Of a stretch of 64,000 nt of DNA, positions 33,682 to 43,024 are shown in pieces. The notes under the pieces are model-generated. The model ran no database searches and was not told the origin of the DNA. It worked only from the letters and a program-made list of their open reading frames with translations. Within the stretch, counting starts at the first letter, position 1. The number at the start of each line of letters is the position of its first letter. Source of the stretch: Paenibacillus sp. Soil766 (GTDB lineage Bacteria; Bacillota; Bacilli; Paenibacillales; NBRC-103111). Both the position numbers and the translations under genes were made by a program. Where the stretch lies: the NCBI RefSeq assembly GCF_001428105.1, contig NZ_LMSJ01000007.1, positions 1 through 64,000 on the forward strand. The letters are read 5' to 3'.

Positions 33682-34935
33682 ATGAAACGTCAGTTGTTTA
33701 TGATCAAACAGAGTACCAAGATATTCGGTGTCCTCGCGCTTAGCGCGGCGATAGCCGTAGGATGTTCCTCATCACCAGCAGTAAGCCCTGCGGCAACAAC
33801 AGCTGCCCAGCAAGGGGATAAAGTAGTGAAAACCGCAAAAGTTACGAAGCAAAAGATTGGTGAACCCGTCGAACAGGTGGGTGATGTTGTATCATCTGTT
33901 CAATTAGATATTGTCGCCAAGTCGGGGGGCGAAGTCATTGAAATCGTGAAAAAACGTGGAGATATCGTTGAGAAGGGCGAAGTGCTTCTCCGCTTGGATC
34001 CAACGGATGTGCTGATACAAAGGGATTTGAATGCAGTAAGCATCAAAGGAGCACAGGCTGGACTGACAGCGGCTAGGCAAAATACATCGAATGGTATCGA
34101 AGATGCCAAAGACCGTGTTGCTAAGATGGAGACCGCGGTTAGTGACCTGGAGAAAGCCTATAGCAGGGTTCACAATGAATACGATCTAGGAACAGCAACG
34201 AAATCCGATTTAGAACAGATGGAAACGAAGCTAAACAATACCAAAAAAGATCTGGCCAGCGAACGTAGATCGCTGAAAACCATGCAGGAGACGAATTCAT
34301 TGGCACAAGCGGAGTCCAGTTTGGAATCGGCGCAAGTAAGTGCCAAGAATATCGATAGAGCTCTTAGTAATCTTGAGATAAAAGCACCAGCTTCTGGTGT
34401 GTTGACGGATCTTACTATTACGCTCGGTCAGACATTAGCGCCAGGCGGTCGTGTAGGGGAAGTTCAACAAACGAATCCAGTTAAAATCAAATCCCAACTT
34501 AGTGAAGAGTCAGCTAACCTTGTTAGAGGTAAGAGTGAATTGATATTCTACATCCCGGGAGTAACGACGAAAGCCGGAGCCAAGGTAACCTACTTGTCGG
34601 ATGTCATGAATGGTCAATCCAAAGCTTATGATCTGGAACTGGAAGTTCCGAATCCAGATGGCAAGCTGAAACCAGGATCTAAGGCACAAGTGGAACTAAC
34701 CAAAGATGATGAACAAAACGTACCCGTCATTCCAAGCCTTAGCATCGTTCGTGAAGGCGGAAATAACTTTGCTTATGTTGTAAGTGGCGATAAGGTACAA
34801 AAGCGTAAACTTGAACTTGGTCGATTGAATGAGACGAATCAGGAAGTTATTTCAGGAGTTAAAGAAGGCGAGATTCTGGTAATCTCCGGACAACATCAAC
34901 TGAAAGATCAAGACACGATAAAAGTGAGTAACTAA
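33682..34935 (+). CDS. RND adaptor (membrane fusion) lipoprotein
   Basis: A 417-residue lipoprotein with lipobox AVGC (C28). It has a lipoyl/barrel-sandwich half (KSGGEVIEIVKKRGDIVEKG), a long alpha-helical hairpin with coiled-coil character (about 110-220), the second lipoyl half (IKAPASGVLTDLTITLGQTL), a beta-barrel, and a membrane-proximal domain. This is the HlyD/AcrA adaptor class. ATG 33682 is nine bases after AAGGGG; ATG 33676 is possible but only three bases away. It is anchored on the outside of the membrane and should dock on the RND pump at 30542. Confidence 0.88.
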   Translation: MKRQLFMIKQSTKIFGVLALSAAIAVGCSSSPAVSPAATTAAQQGDKVVKTAKVTKQKIGEPVEQVGDVVSSVQLDIVAKSGGEVIEIVKKRGDIVEKGEVLLRLDPTDVLIQRDLNAVSIKGAQAGLTAARQNTSNGIEDAKDRVAKMETAVSDLEKAYSRVHNEYDLGTATKSDLEQMETKLNNTKKDLASERRSLKTMQETNSLAQAESSLESAQVSAKNIDRALSNLEIKAPASGVLTDLTITLGQTLAPGGRVGEVQQTNPVKIKSQLSEESANLVRGKSELIFYIPGVTTKAGAKVTYLSDVMNGQSKAYDLELEVPNPDGKLKPGSKAQVELTKDDEQNVPVIPSLSIVREGGNNFAYVVSGDKVQKRKLELGRLNETNQEVISGVKEGEILVISGQHQLKDQDTIKVSN

Positions 34936-34962
34936 CCTAATTAGTTTGAGGAGGAGACATAA

Positions 34963-36714
34963 GTGAATAAGAAGATGAAGAGATCTCTGGCAACTCTTGT
35001 TCTATCAGCTGTACTTTTATCTGCAGCATCTTTACCTGCATGGGCTGCGGATGGTCAGAACTTGGGAGCACTTGCTGCAGCAAGTAAGAATGCTAGCTAC
35101 ACGCTTTCCAATAAAATTGAGGTTGAAATCAAAAGCATGCTAAATGAGCACGAATCGGATTCGACAAGGTTAGGCACAGTCATTCGAATTCGAAATACGA
35201 GTGATAAAATCACGCGTGTACCTGATTTTGAACTACGCGTTCTGATGGCAGACGGTATCGAATATACACTGCAGCCTAGTGCCAAAAACGCGAAGTCCAT
35301 TCAACCCAAGAGTCAACTGGAGCTCAGCTACTTGTCCATAGTTGAACGGAGTGACGATGTGGATTTAACAAGCCTCAACTTTATAGATGTGGATATGGAA
35401 GTGTATCCGAAGGAAGAAACAACATTGCTTACGATACCTGTCGATGCTGGTATCGTTTGGTACGGCAGTGATAGTACAATTATGAATTCATCCGCAATTC
35501 TTAAATGGGGAGAAGCATTTACCTTACCTTCATTGCGCTCGACCCTTGAATTCGTTCCTGTAGACATTCATAAGGAAATTACAGCCAAAGGCGTTTCTAC
35601 GGTTGTTCAAATTGGGGTCGTAAATCCAACCAAAGAGCGTCAGACTGTACCTAACTTTGGGATCGATGGAAAGTCAGAAAGTAAGATTTATTCCGGCAGT
35701 CGTGCCGAAGCTGCGGTCACGTTAGATCCAGGTGAGAAGAAATATATCCATATTGTCATACCAACAGATCTAGATACGAAATTCACCAGTCTGAATGTCG
35801 TTACACCAGAGAGTTTTGCTGTTTCATTGGCTGAAGGTAAGTTCCTTGAAGATACCTACCGTGTAGGTCGTCTCAATATTCTTCTGCCATCAGGAGCTGT
35901 AACACAGGGTGTCATCCCAGCACCCGAATATACATTAGGTACGCCAGTTAGACTAGATTCAACGAATAAATTCGTTCCTTCGAATGTCGATCTGTCTTTA
36001 GTTGAATTACATGTAACAAGTAATGAAGACGATGGATTCAATACGGCAGTGGCCAAATTTAAATTGACGAACAACAGTGACCGTCCGATCCCAATTCCAG
36101 CTATCCAAACTGAGCTTGTTAGTGTAGATGGATACGCTTATGGCGGAAGAAGACAGGAATCTACAGCTCTAAGTGTTGTTCCTAATGCTTCGTATGTTGT
36201 GAGTTATTCGTATGCACTTCCAGCTTCAGAGACAGGTGAAGGTCTTAAAATGAACCTCTACAGCCAACAATCGAATGGAGAACTAGCATATAAATCACTT
36301 CTTGCCTCAGCAAAGGTACCTGTTCAGGAGAATGACCTGAGGGGTAAAACGCTTAACGTTTATCCTTATGAAATTACCATTAAAGATTGGTCAATTTCAG
36401 CTATTTACCAAGCTAGTATGATGTATGATTATAAATTGAAGTTGGATTTGAGTATTAAGCCAGATAAAAACGTTACGGTTGATAAATTTAACAGTAAGCT
36501 CTCATTCGAATTATTTGATAATGTTGGAAACCCAGTTGGAAAAACAGTAGAAGCATTGTCAGGTGAAGGTCGTTTGTACAATGGTACAAACACGATAAAT
36601 CTAAACGCGAGATCGAACCAGCTGGATTTCCCGATTCAAGTCAAAGTATTTGAGATGTTTACGAACGAATATGGTGAATCCGTTAAGCGGTTGTTGACTT
36701 CTTTCAAACAATAG
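34963..36714 (+). CDS. Secreted protein of unknown function in the RND operon
   Basis: A 583-residue protein with a Sec signal peptide (MNKKMKRSLATLVLSAVLLS, ending PAWA-A, cleavage after about A28). The mature part is rich in beta-type segments. It seems to repeat a 130-150 residue pattern beginning with phrases such as TRLGTVIRIRNTSDKITRVP and TVVQIGVVNPTKERQTVP and NTAVAKFKLTNNSDRPIPIP. This suggests three or four immunoglobulin-like domains. GTG 34963 follows AGGAG by six bases. It starts 27 bases after the adaptor gene and ends at a terminator. No catalytic motif is visible. A role as extracellular partner of the pump or in the cell envelope is inference. Confidence 0.75.
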   Translation: MNKKMKRSLATLVLSAVLLSAASLPAWAADGQNLGALAAASKNASYTLSNKIEVEIKSMLNEHESDSTRLGTVIRIRNTSDKITRVPDFELRVLMADGIEYTLQPSAKNAKSIQPKSQLELSYLSIVERSDDVDLTSLNFIDVDMEVYPKEETTLLTIPVDAGIVWYGSDSTIMNSSAILKWGEAFTLPSLRSTLEFVPVDIHKEITAKGVSTVVQIGVVNPTKERQTVPNFGIDGKSESKIYSGSRAEAAVTLDPGEKKYIHIVIPTDLDTKFTSLNVVTPESFAVSLAEGKFLEDTYRVGRLNILLPSGAVTQGVIPAPEYTLGTPVRLDSTNKFVPSNVDLSLVELHVTSNEDDGFNTAVAKFKLTNNSDRPIPIPAIQTELVSVDGYAYGGRRQESTALSVVPNASYVVSYSYALPASETGEGLKMNLYSQQSNGELAYKSLLASAKVPVQENDLRGKTLNVYPYEITIKDWSISAIYQASMMYDYKLKLDLSIKPDKNVTVDKFNSKLSFELFDNVGNPVGKTVEALSGEGRLYNGTNTINLNARSNQLDFPIQVKVFEMFTNEYGESVKRLLTSFKQ

Positions 36715-36726
36715 TTCGATATAATA

Positions 36727-36768
36727 GACCGATGTCCCCTTAACTTGGGAACATCGGTTTTGCTTTGT
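36727..36768 (+). terminator. Terminator of the RND operon
   Basis: ACCGATGTcCCC pairs with GGGaACATCGGT, followed by TTTTGCTTTG. The sequence is nearly the same as the terminator at 20784. Confidence 0.85.
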
Positions 36769-36869
36769 AATGGTTCCGAAACTAAAAAATTAGCGGGAAT
36801 GCGATTATTGTTGTTATAATATCGTTTAAGGCTCGGTCACGGTCACTTAAGAACAAAGGGGTCAATGAG

Positions 36870-38666
36870 ATGCTATCCTGGATTCGAAATGTAATTATGA
36901 TTAATCGCAGCTTCAGGGTGAAACTTATTCTCAGTTTATCCATCATTATTTTATTGGCATTTTGCTTGACCGGATATTTAACGTACCGCTATAACTTAAA
37001 GCTGTTCGAGGAAGAGATCAGTAAGCAATTTACAAGCACGAACGAAGAAGCGTTAGCGAAGCTGGACCTTAAGGTGCAAGAAGTTGTTCGTATTTCACAA
37101 ACGGTTGTATTTAATCCATCGATTGAAAAAGTGATTTCACGCATTAATCTGAACGAAGATTCGGATGCTTTTGACCGCTATTACGATAAGAAGTTAATCG
37201 AGGATCAGGTCTACCAACTCAAATCGGATGCGCCTTATATTACAGGGATGTACCTATATGACTTGAATGGGAATCCATCGTATTTCAGCTATACGACTGC
37301 TGCCATTAATGTTCCTGACGAAAATGTATTCAAAGTGATTCGTTCCAAAATTAGCGATACCTCTGGCGATCTCGTGTGGATTAGCGTACCATTAGCATCA
37401 TCTATTGAGCCAAGTGGTTATAGAAATACGATCATTGTGGCAAGGTTTATGAAAAATAGTAGTTTGACGACTTACGGTGTACTCGTTATGGCTTTCGACG
37501 AATCTTTCTTCTCAGGCTCTCTCAAGGAGTTGACGAAGGCAGGCCAGGGGCAAGTGTATTTGTTTAATAAGAATAGAGAACTGTTATTTACGAATTCGCC
37601 CGTTCAATTAAATCAGTTATCGCTGCTTCAAAATATGAATTCAACCCAATTAATGGAGCATCATTTGTATGTGCAAGGAGAATCCGAAGTAACCAATTTC
37701 AAGCTCGTTAGTGGAACTTCACTAACTGAGATTCAATCTAGAAGTCGCGATTTGTTCAAAATGATTGTGTATTCTGGTTTGGTTAGTATTATACTTGCCA
37801 GTGTGCTAATTGTACTTTCCACGGGGAATTTACTCCGACCGCTCAAGGATTTAATGCTAGGACTCCGCAAAGTCCGCTCAGGTGATTTCGATGCACGAAT
37901 TGAAATACGTACCCACGATGAGTTGGCCTATATGGGGGAAAGCTTTAATGCAATGGCTGAACAAGTTGGGCGGCTAATTAAGGAAGTATATCTAACACAA
38001 TTAAGTGAGAAAGAAGCTGAGTTGAAGGCCTTACAGGCGCAATTGAATCCTCATTTTCTGCACAACATGTTCAATGAAATTTATTGGAAGCTATACCTGC
38101 AAGATGAAACCGAGACTGCCGCCTTAATCGCTGCCATTTCGGAGATGCTCAAATATTCCTTGATGCCTGTTCGAACACTGACGACGGTTAAGGAAGAATT
38201 CCAGCAGATCCGTAACTATTTGAAAATACAGAAGGAACTGTTTGAGAAGGATTTGGAAACTATCATTCAACTAGATGAGGATGTCATGGACGTTCAGGTA
38301 ATGCGTTCACTGTTGCAGCCGTTAGTTGAAAATGTATTTATGCATGCTTTTCGCAATATGGTTTCACATAAAGTATTGATCATCAAGGCAAGCAGCCGCG
38401 GCGACTACCTTGAGATTGATGTTACCGATAATGGGTGTGGCATGGATGAGAAGGCTATTTCACAAATATTGGGGGTTCAGGGCACTTCATTACCTTATCG
38501 TACAGATGGACGAGAAAGTCTAGGCGTACGGAGTGTTGTGAGAAGGATTGAGTTGGTATATGGCCCGCCATTCCGAATGGAAATCGCTAGCGTCATAGGA
38601 AGTGGAACCAACATGCGCCTTATTCTGCCTCTTCTAACGAATGATGAAAGGAGATCACTGGAATGA
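36870..38666 (+). CDS. YesM-type sensor histidine kinase (second system)
   Basis: A 598-residue membrane kinase. A first helix (about 15-38) is followed by an extracellular Cache-like sensor (about 40-290), a second helix (about 295-318), HAMP (about 320-375), the LQAQLNPHFLHNMFNEI region with phosphoacceptor H395, and a HATPase domain (VENVFMHAF, DNGCGMDE, GVRSVVRRI). AAAGGGG lies before the ATG. Its stop overlaps the start of the response regulator. No transporter gene is adjacent, so the stimulus and target are unknown. Neighbours are the RND operon before and a hairpin array after. Confidence 0.9.
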   Translation: MLSWIRNVIMINRSFRVKLILSLSIIILLAFCLTGYLTYRYNLKLFEEEISKQFTSTNEEALAKLDLKVQEVVRISQTVVFNPSIEKVISRINLNEDSDAFDRYYDKKLIEDQVYQLKSDAPYITGMYLYDLNGNPSYFSYTTAAINVPDENVFKVIRSKISDTSGDLVWISVPLASSIEPSGYRNTIIVARFMKNSSLTTYGVLVMAFDESFFSGSLKELTKAGQGQVYLFNKNRELLFTNSPVQLNQLSLLQNMNSTQLMEHHLYVQGESEVTNFKLVSGTSLTEIQSRSRDLFKMIVYSGLVSIILASVLIVLSTGNLLRPLKDLMLGLRKVRSGDFDARIEIRTHDELAYMGESFNAMAEQVGRLIKEVYLTQLSEKEAELKALQAQLNPHFLHNMFNEIYWKLYLQDETETAALIAAISEMLKYSLMPVRTLTTVKEEFQQIRNYLKIQKELFEKDLETIIQLDEDVMDVQVMRSLLQPLVENVFMHAFRNMVSHKVLIIKASSRGDYLEIDVTDNGCGMDEKAISQILGVQGTSLPYRTDGRESLGVRSVVRRIELVYGPPFRMEIASVIGSGTNMRLILPLLTNDERRSLE

Positions 38667-40210
38667 GAAGCGGAAGAGTGTTGATTGTCGAAGATCAGTT
38701 GAATTTTAGAAAAGGGCTAGTCAAGATGCTCCAAGGTGGAGAGCTCGGTTGGCAAGTGGTCGGAGAGGCGGGTAATGGGCAGGACGCCTTGATACTGCTT
38801 GATGAGCTTCAGCCTGATCTGGTCTTAACGGACATTCGGATGCCAATTATGGATGGTATTGAATTCGTAGGGCATCTGAGGAAAAATTATCCGGATATGA
38901 TAGTGATTATTTTGACAGGATTCAAAAATTTCGAATACGCGCAAGCCGCTGTAAGGCTGGGAGCGTTAGATATTCTAATCAAGCCGTGCACGGAAGAGGA
39001 TGTCCGTCAGATCATGAACAAAGCGTCCGAGCGGTTCTATCAGAAGTATGCGCATCAGCAGAAACAGCACTTGCAAAATCAGTTGCAGCAAGATCAAGAA
39101 CTTCGAGCGGTATTGCTGGACCTTCCTTATGAAATGAGCACATTACCTGGCTTGAATCAAATGTTGTCGGGTAAAGAATTGTGGTTGTTGCAAATGAACA
39201 ATGAGGATCTAGCCAATAAAGCGAATAGTAAGAGAGACATGAGTTTGCTGCAATTTGCCTTATCCAACATTGTGGAAGAGCTAATGAAAGTAGCTGGTGT
39301 GGAAGCACGCCTCTTACTAGTAGAGCATGATACGTTCCTCTTAGTGGCAGGATTGCATACGGTGGAGGAAACGCTGCAAAGCAGTATTCCAACGGCATCA
39401 TTTGAATATTTGAAAATTCGTACAGGCATGGTTTCAATGGGGCTAGCACCTTCCGCGATTGATTTGGCACAATTGTATCTGATAACGAAAGAGGCTGTCG
39501 CAGATCCTATTAAGCTCCCTTCCTTAAGTGGAAGTGAAGCGGGATCCGGCATCATGCTCTCCCTTAATCAGGCAAGGGTCAGAGAAATGGAAGTTCAGCT
39601 CATGTCAGCTATTCTAGTGGGACAAGAAGACAGCCTGAATGTACTGTTGAATCGCTTGATACATGAGCTGAGCCTCACATCCCCAGAGGAGATGCGACTT
39701 GGCGCATTGTCTCTGTCTATTGCAATGCATGGAACGATACAGAAACAGTTTGATCCTGACGATCAGAATTCGCTGGCTAGGCTCCCGAATGAAATGCCTC
39801 AAATCCAATGGACCTCGAAGGAAGTGCTGGATTGGGCGTCTGAGCAAGTGAAGCATTTCCTGCTCCAATTCAATCAATGGCAGGCATCCAAAAGTGATAA
39901 TGTGGTCGAGCGAGCTATTAAATATATTGAGGAACACTACAATGAGGAATGCCGTTTGACGGATGTGGCTTCTCATATTCATTTAAATCCAAGTTACTTC
40001 AGTGTTGTTTTCAAAAAAAACACGGGAGAAAGTTTTACACGATTCGTTACTCGGGTACGTATGGATAAAGCGGCTTTGCTTCTGAGGAATACGGATATGA
40101 AAATATTTGAAATTGCTTGTGCCATAGGGTTTGATGAACCGAATTATTTCACGAATGTATTCAAGCAGCAGTTCCAAATGTCACCTAAAGAATATAGAAG
40201 TAGTAAGTGA
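38663..40210 (+). CDS. YesN-type AraC response regulator (second system)
   Basis: A 515-residue regulator. The receiver (1-120) has VEDQ and phosphoacceptor D57 in LVLTDIRMP. A middle region follows, then an AraC helix-turn-helix (about 410-512) with YIEEHYNEECRLTDVASHIH and ending DEPNYFTNVFKQQFQMSPKE. It starts inside the kinase stop (ATGA) with AAAGGAG ahead. The target promoter is not evident; the closest candidates are the RND operon or a distant sugar locus. Confidence 0.9.
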   Translation: MRSGRVLIVEDQLNFRKGLVKMLQGGELGWQVVGEAGNGQDALILLDELQPDLVLTDIRMPIMDGIEFVGHLRKNYPDMIVIILTGFKNFEYAQAAVRLGALDILIKPCTEEDVRQIMNKASERFYQKYAHQQKQHLQNQLQQDQELRAVLLDLPYEMSTLPGLNQMLSGKELWLLQMNNEDLANKANSKRDMSLLQFALSNIVEELMKVAGVEARLLLVEHDTFLLVAGLHTVEETLQSSIPTASFEYLKIRTGMVSMGLAPSAIDLAQLYLITKEAVADPIKLPSLSGSEAGSGIMLSLNQARVREMEVQLMSAILVGQEDSLNVLLNRLIHELSLTSPEEMRLGALSLSIAMHGTIQKQFDPDDQNSLARLPNEMPQIQWTSKEVLDWASEQVKHFLLQFNQWQASKSDNVVERAIKYIEEHYNEECRLTDVASHIHLNPSYFSVVFKKNTGESFTRFVTRVRMDKAALLLRNTDMKIFEIACAIGFDEPNYFTNVFKQQFQMSPKEYRSSK

Positions 40211-40235
40211 TTATTACGTGTATGAAATAAACATC

Positions 40236-40268
40236 AAAAAACTTGCTCAAACATGAGCAAGTTTTTTT
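40236..40268 (+). terminator. Terminator of the second two-component operon
   Basis: AAACTTGCTCA pairs with TGAGCAAGTTT around a four-base loop, followed by seven T. Confidence 0.9.
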
Positions 40269-40275
40269 GTTGGGT

Positions 40276-40563
40276 GAGATAGTCGAAAAAATCGACTATG
40301 TCGGGAAAAAGCGGCGCGTGCAGGGTTGAGATAGTCGAAAAAATCGACTATCTCGGGTAAAAGCAGCGCGCGCAGGGTTGAGATAGTCGAAAAAATCGAC
40401 TATCTCGGGCAGAAGCAGCGCGCGCAGGGTTGAGATAGTCGAAAAAATCGACTATCTCGGGTAAAAGCGGCGCGCACAGGGTTGAGATAGTCGAAAAAAA
40501 CGACTATGTCGGGTAAAAGCAGCGCGCGCCAGGGTTGAGATAGTCGAAAAAATTGACTATCTC
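40276..40563. repeat. Six tandem copies of a palindromic hairpin, 52-base period
   Basis: Copies start at 40276, 40328, 40380, 40432, 40484 and 40537. Each has a 27-base hairpin made of GAGATAGTCGA, an A5-A7 loop and TCGACTATCTC. A GC-rich linker of about 25 bases (GGGTAAAAGCAGCGCGCGCA, then GGGTT) lies between them. Copies 1 and 5 have TATGTC instead of TATCTC, copy 5 has an extra A in place of a T, and copy 6 has TTGACT. The array lies between convergent genes and contains no reading frame of note. It looks like an intergenic REP-type element that has been amplified. Confidence 0.9.
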
Positions 40564-40587
40564 ACCCAAAACCAGCGCATTCGTCGC

Positions 40588-42894
40588 CTAGCTATAGCAG
40601 CGAATCTCATAAATGGCTGCTGAGGAGTCCCCATTCGTCGCCTTCACTGTCAAACGAATGCGGTCAGTTAGTATCTTTTGATCTAACGTATGCTTTACTA
40701 AACGTTGGTAGTTCCCTTCAACATTTACGATGGCAACCCATTGCCCCTGTATATAGGCTTCGATCGTATAGTCTTTAGGGCATTGAGGATCACGATAGAA
40801 TGGCTCATAGCGATGGTATTCTTGAAGCAAATGCCCTGGGAAGGTGGCATGTATGTCACGAATGGATTGCGCATTCGCCCATTGCAGCTGCACATATTGT
40901 GGCAGGGGTTGCGCGGAATCGGACATCCACATATTGGTGTATTGGTGAGGACGAGTTACACCGCTAGTAACATTGGCCGCACCATAGCATTGTTGAGCTG
41001 GCGTTATGCGGTAGCTGAGCGTGCCCCCATCATTCAGATAGCGCCGCATTTTCCCGCTGCCCATATCGTAAGCAGAAATGTGGCCAGGCACGATATGGTT
41101 AGCCGAATGCCATTCTACCGATGGATTAACACCTAGTTGAAGTTGAATGTACCGGCTGCCAATTGCAGGATCATGCCAATTCAACGGCCATTCCACCCAA
41201 ACATGCCGTCCGACTGGGACCGTCAAAGTCGTTTCTGCATAAATGATTCCCGTATCTGTCCGATAATCCCAAATGTGATCAACTGGAATTATTTGGACAG
41301 ATAGTTGTTGGGGACGATCCGTGTTGTTGCTCAGGCAGACAGAGATGGTTTCAATGCGGCCTTTCTCGATGGCAATCCATTGCCCGCGTTTGAAGGTTAG
41401 CGGCTCAGCTTTATGTTTCCTCGCTTCTTGCTTAGCTTTCGAACGGAAGCCGAAGGTGAAATCGCGGCTTTCAGGTCCGACACCATGAATGGCGGCAGTG
41501 CTGCTCGCACTAATTGTTGCCGTTTTAGCGAGATCCGCGGCGTCCTCATTCTTATAGTTAGGAAGGAAGCATCCGTCGCGGAGCAGCGTTTGCTGTACAT
41601 GAGCGATATGTTCGCCTGATATGTCGGACAGACGCAATTGATTTCTCAGCGCATAAGCAGCGCCTGTACCTGCTGCTTGCCCCATCAGGGCTGTCGTTGA
41701 CATCACTCGGACAGTACCGAGAGCTGCGTGGGTAACGCTGACATTACGTCCCGCCATCATTAAGTTGCTAATATCTTTGCTAACCATGATACGGAAAGGG
41801 ATCCCGTAAGGTCCACAGTAGCTTTTTTGGGCATAGTCGCTCGTTTCGTTATAGCCTTCAGCACTTGCTGGCTCTGCGGTTGGGGCCAGAAGTCCGCCAG
41901 GCGTGTGAAGATCGACGAACCAGCCGCCATAGGCGATTTCGTCTTCGAATACGGTACGTTTTTGAATGTCGTGTTCGGTCATGAAGTAACGGCCCATAAT
42001 TCGGCGGCTCTCTCGTTTACCCGGAACTTGACCGATCCAATCAAGCGCAAGATTCGCTGTTTGTTCTTTCAGCAGTGGATCGCGATTTTTCATCCAATCC
42101 CAAATGCCGAGGGTATGTCGCGTCAACTCGTGACGAATTTGTTCATTATCATAAATGGTGTTATAAGGGACACCGATCTCAATCCACCAATAGCCGGATT
42201 CCGTGTCATAGAAAGTACGACCTTGTTTATAAAAATAGTCAGCATTTTCGTGATGGATCGCCCAGCCAGGTGCTTTGTAAGGTACAGGACGCCCCATATA
42301 TTTGGCGCGCAAATGGATGGAGTTCCCCATGGTATCAGAGCTGGCAACAAGTGGAGCATGAGGTTCGTTGAACTCATCTCGGCCTTCCGAGCCCCAACGC
42401 CATTCGCAGCCTGCCATGTCCGCAATGACACCATCGCTGGTACAGTCGATGAAGACGTGTCCTTGGATTTCAAGCTCCGTCTCCGCATTTGCGATTACGG
42501 CCTTAATCGAGGTGAGTTTACCGTCGGTTACTTGTGCGCTGTTTACAGTGGTATTCAAATAGAAACTCAGATTCGGCGTTTGGACAGCCATGTCGTACAT
42601 AACCATATCCCACACGCTATTCGTCCAACCATTTTCGCGAATTTTCTCATGGTTGACAGCTCGTTCCTGAATAAGCAGCTCCGAGATAATACCTGTTTCT
42701 CTGCCATAGGCATGAAAGGCAGCAGCACCATGTGGTGTTACCCGAATTTCGGAGGAGCTGTTGCCGCCAAATACAGGTCTATCTTGTATCAGACAAGTCT
42801 TTGCGCCATGTCTTGCTGATGCCACAGCAGCACAGAAGCCGGCGAGTCCTCCACCGCAAACGACAACATCAAACGCTTGTTGAATAGATTTCAT
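40588..42894 (-). CDS. FAD-dependent oxidoreductase, large secondary-metabolism/carbohydrate type
   Basis: A 768-residue protein. The N-terminal half is a FAD_oxidored (PF12831-like) flavoprotein with the dinucleotide motif VVCGGGLAGFCAAVASARHG, followed by GGNSSSEIRV and the VFIDCTSDGVIADMAG stretch. The last 280 residues form one or two beta-rich domains that may bind carbohydrate. Such proteins are common in polysaccharide-utilisation regions of Paenibacillus; the substrate is unknown. GGAGG lies eight bases before the ATG. It is divergent from a LacI repressor, and both promoters carry the same palindromic operator. Confidence 0.82.
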   Translation of the reverse strand: MKSIQQAFDVVVCGGGLAGFCAAVASARHGAKTCLIQDRPVFGGNSSSEIRVTPHGAAAFHAYGRETGIISELLIQERAVNHEKIRENGWTNSVWDMVMYDMAVQTPNLSFYLNTTVNSAQVTDGKLTSIKAVIANAETELEIQGHVFIDCTSDGVIADMAGCEWRWGSEGRDEFNEPHAPLVASSDTMGNSIHLRAKYMGRPVPYKAPGWAIHHENADYFYKQGRTFYDTESGYWWIEIGVPYNTIYDNEQIRHELTRHTLGIWDWMKNRDPLLKEQTANLALDWIGQVPGKRESRRIMGRYFMTEHDIQKRTVFEDEIAYGGWFVDLHTPGGLLAPTAEPASAEGYNETSDYAQKSYCGPYGIPFRIMVSKDISNLMMAGRNVSVTHAALGTVRVMSTTALMGQAAGTGAAYALRNQLRLSDISGEHIAHVQQTLLRDGCFLPNYKNEDAADLAKTATISASSTAAIHGVGPESRDFTFGFRSKAKQEARKHKAEPLTFKRGQWIAIEKGRIETISVCLSNNTDRPQQLSVQIIPVDHIWDYRTDTGIIYAETTLTVPVGRHVWVEWPLNWHDPAIGSRYIQLQLGVNPSVEWHSANHIVPGHISAYDMGSGKMRRYLNDGGTLSYRITPAQQCYGAANVTSGVTRPHQYTNMWMSDSAQPLPQYVQLQWANAQSIRDIHATFPGHLLQEYHRYEPFYRDPQCPKDYTIEAYIQGQWVAIVNVEGNYQRLVKHTLDQKILTDRIRLTVKATNGDSSAAIYEIRCYS

Positions 42895-42912
42895 TCGTAT
42901 AGCCTCCTACAT

Positions 42913-43004
42913 ATTTACTCGAGTAAATTCTATTTCTTGAGCACATTGTAGCATCCCATTTATTGCTTGCCAAGCATTTTATAAGTATAATTTACTCGAG
43001 TAGA
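42913..43004. promoter_or_regulatory. Divergent promoters with paired LacI operators
   Basis: ATTTACTCGAGTAAAT (42913-42928) is a perfect palindrome, and TTTACTCGAGTAGA (42991-43004) is a near copy. The minus-strand promoter is TTGGCA (42973-42968) and TACAAT (42950-42945); the plus-strand one is TTGCTT (42963-42968) and TATAAT (42986-42991). Both have 17-base spacers. Each operator overlaps a promoter or lies just downstream, so the LacI protein at 43025 probably represses both genes, possibly by looping. Confidence 0.75.
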
Positions 43005-43024
43005 AATTTCGGGGGGATCATAGG

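Noticed and set aside
39012-39470. 152-residue minus-strand open frame
   Set aside because: It is antisense to the YesN-type regulator and has no motif or start signal.
40276-40563. CRISPR array
   Set aside because: The repeats are self-complementary hairpins and the linkers are nearly identical to each other, whereas CRISPR spacers differ. No cas genes are near.
41827-42819. 330-residue open frame on the plus strand
   Set aside because: It lies wholly antisense to the FAD oxidoreductase gene, has no ribosome binding site or recognisable domain, and is explained by the codon use of the real gene.
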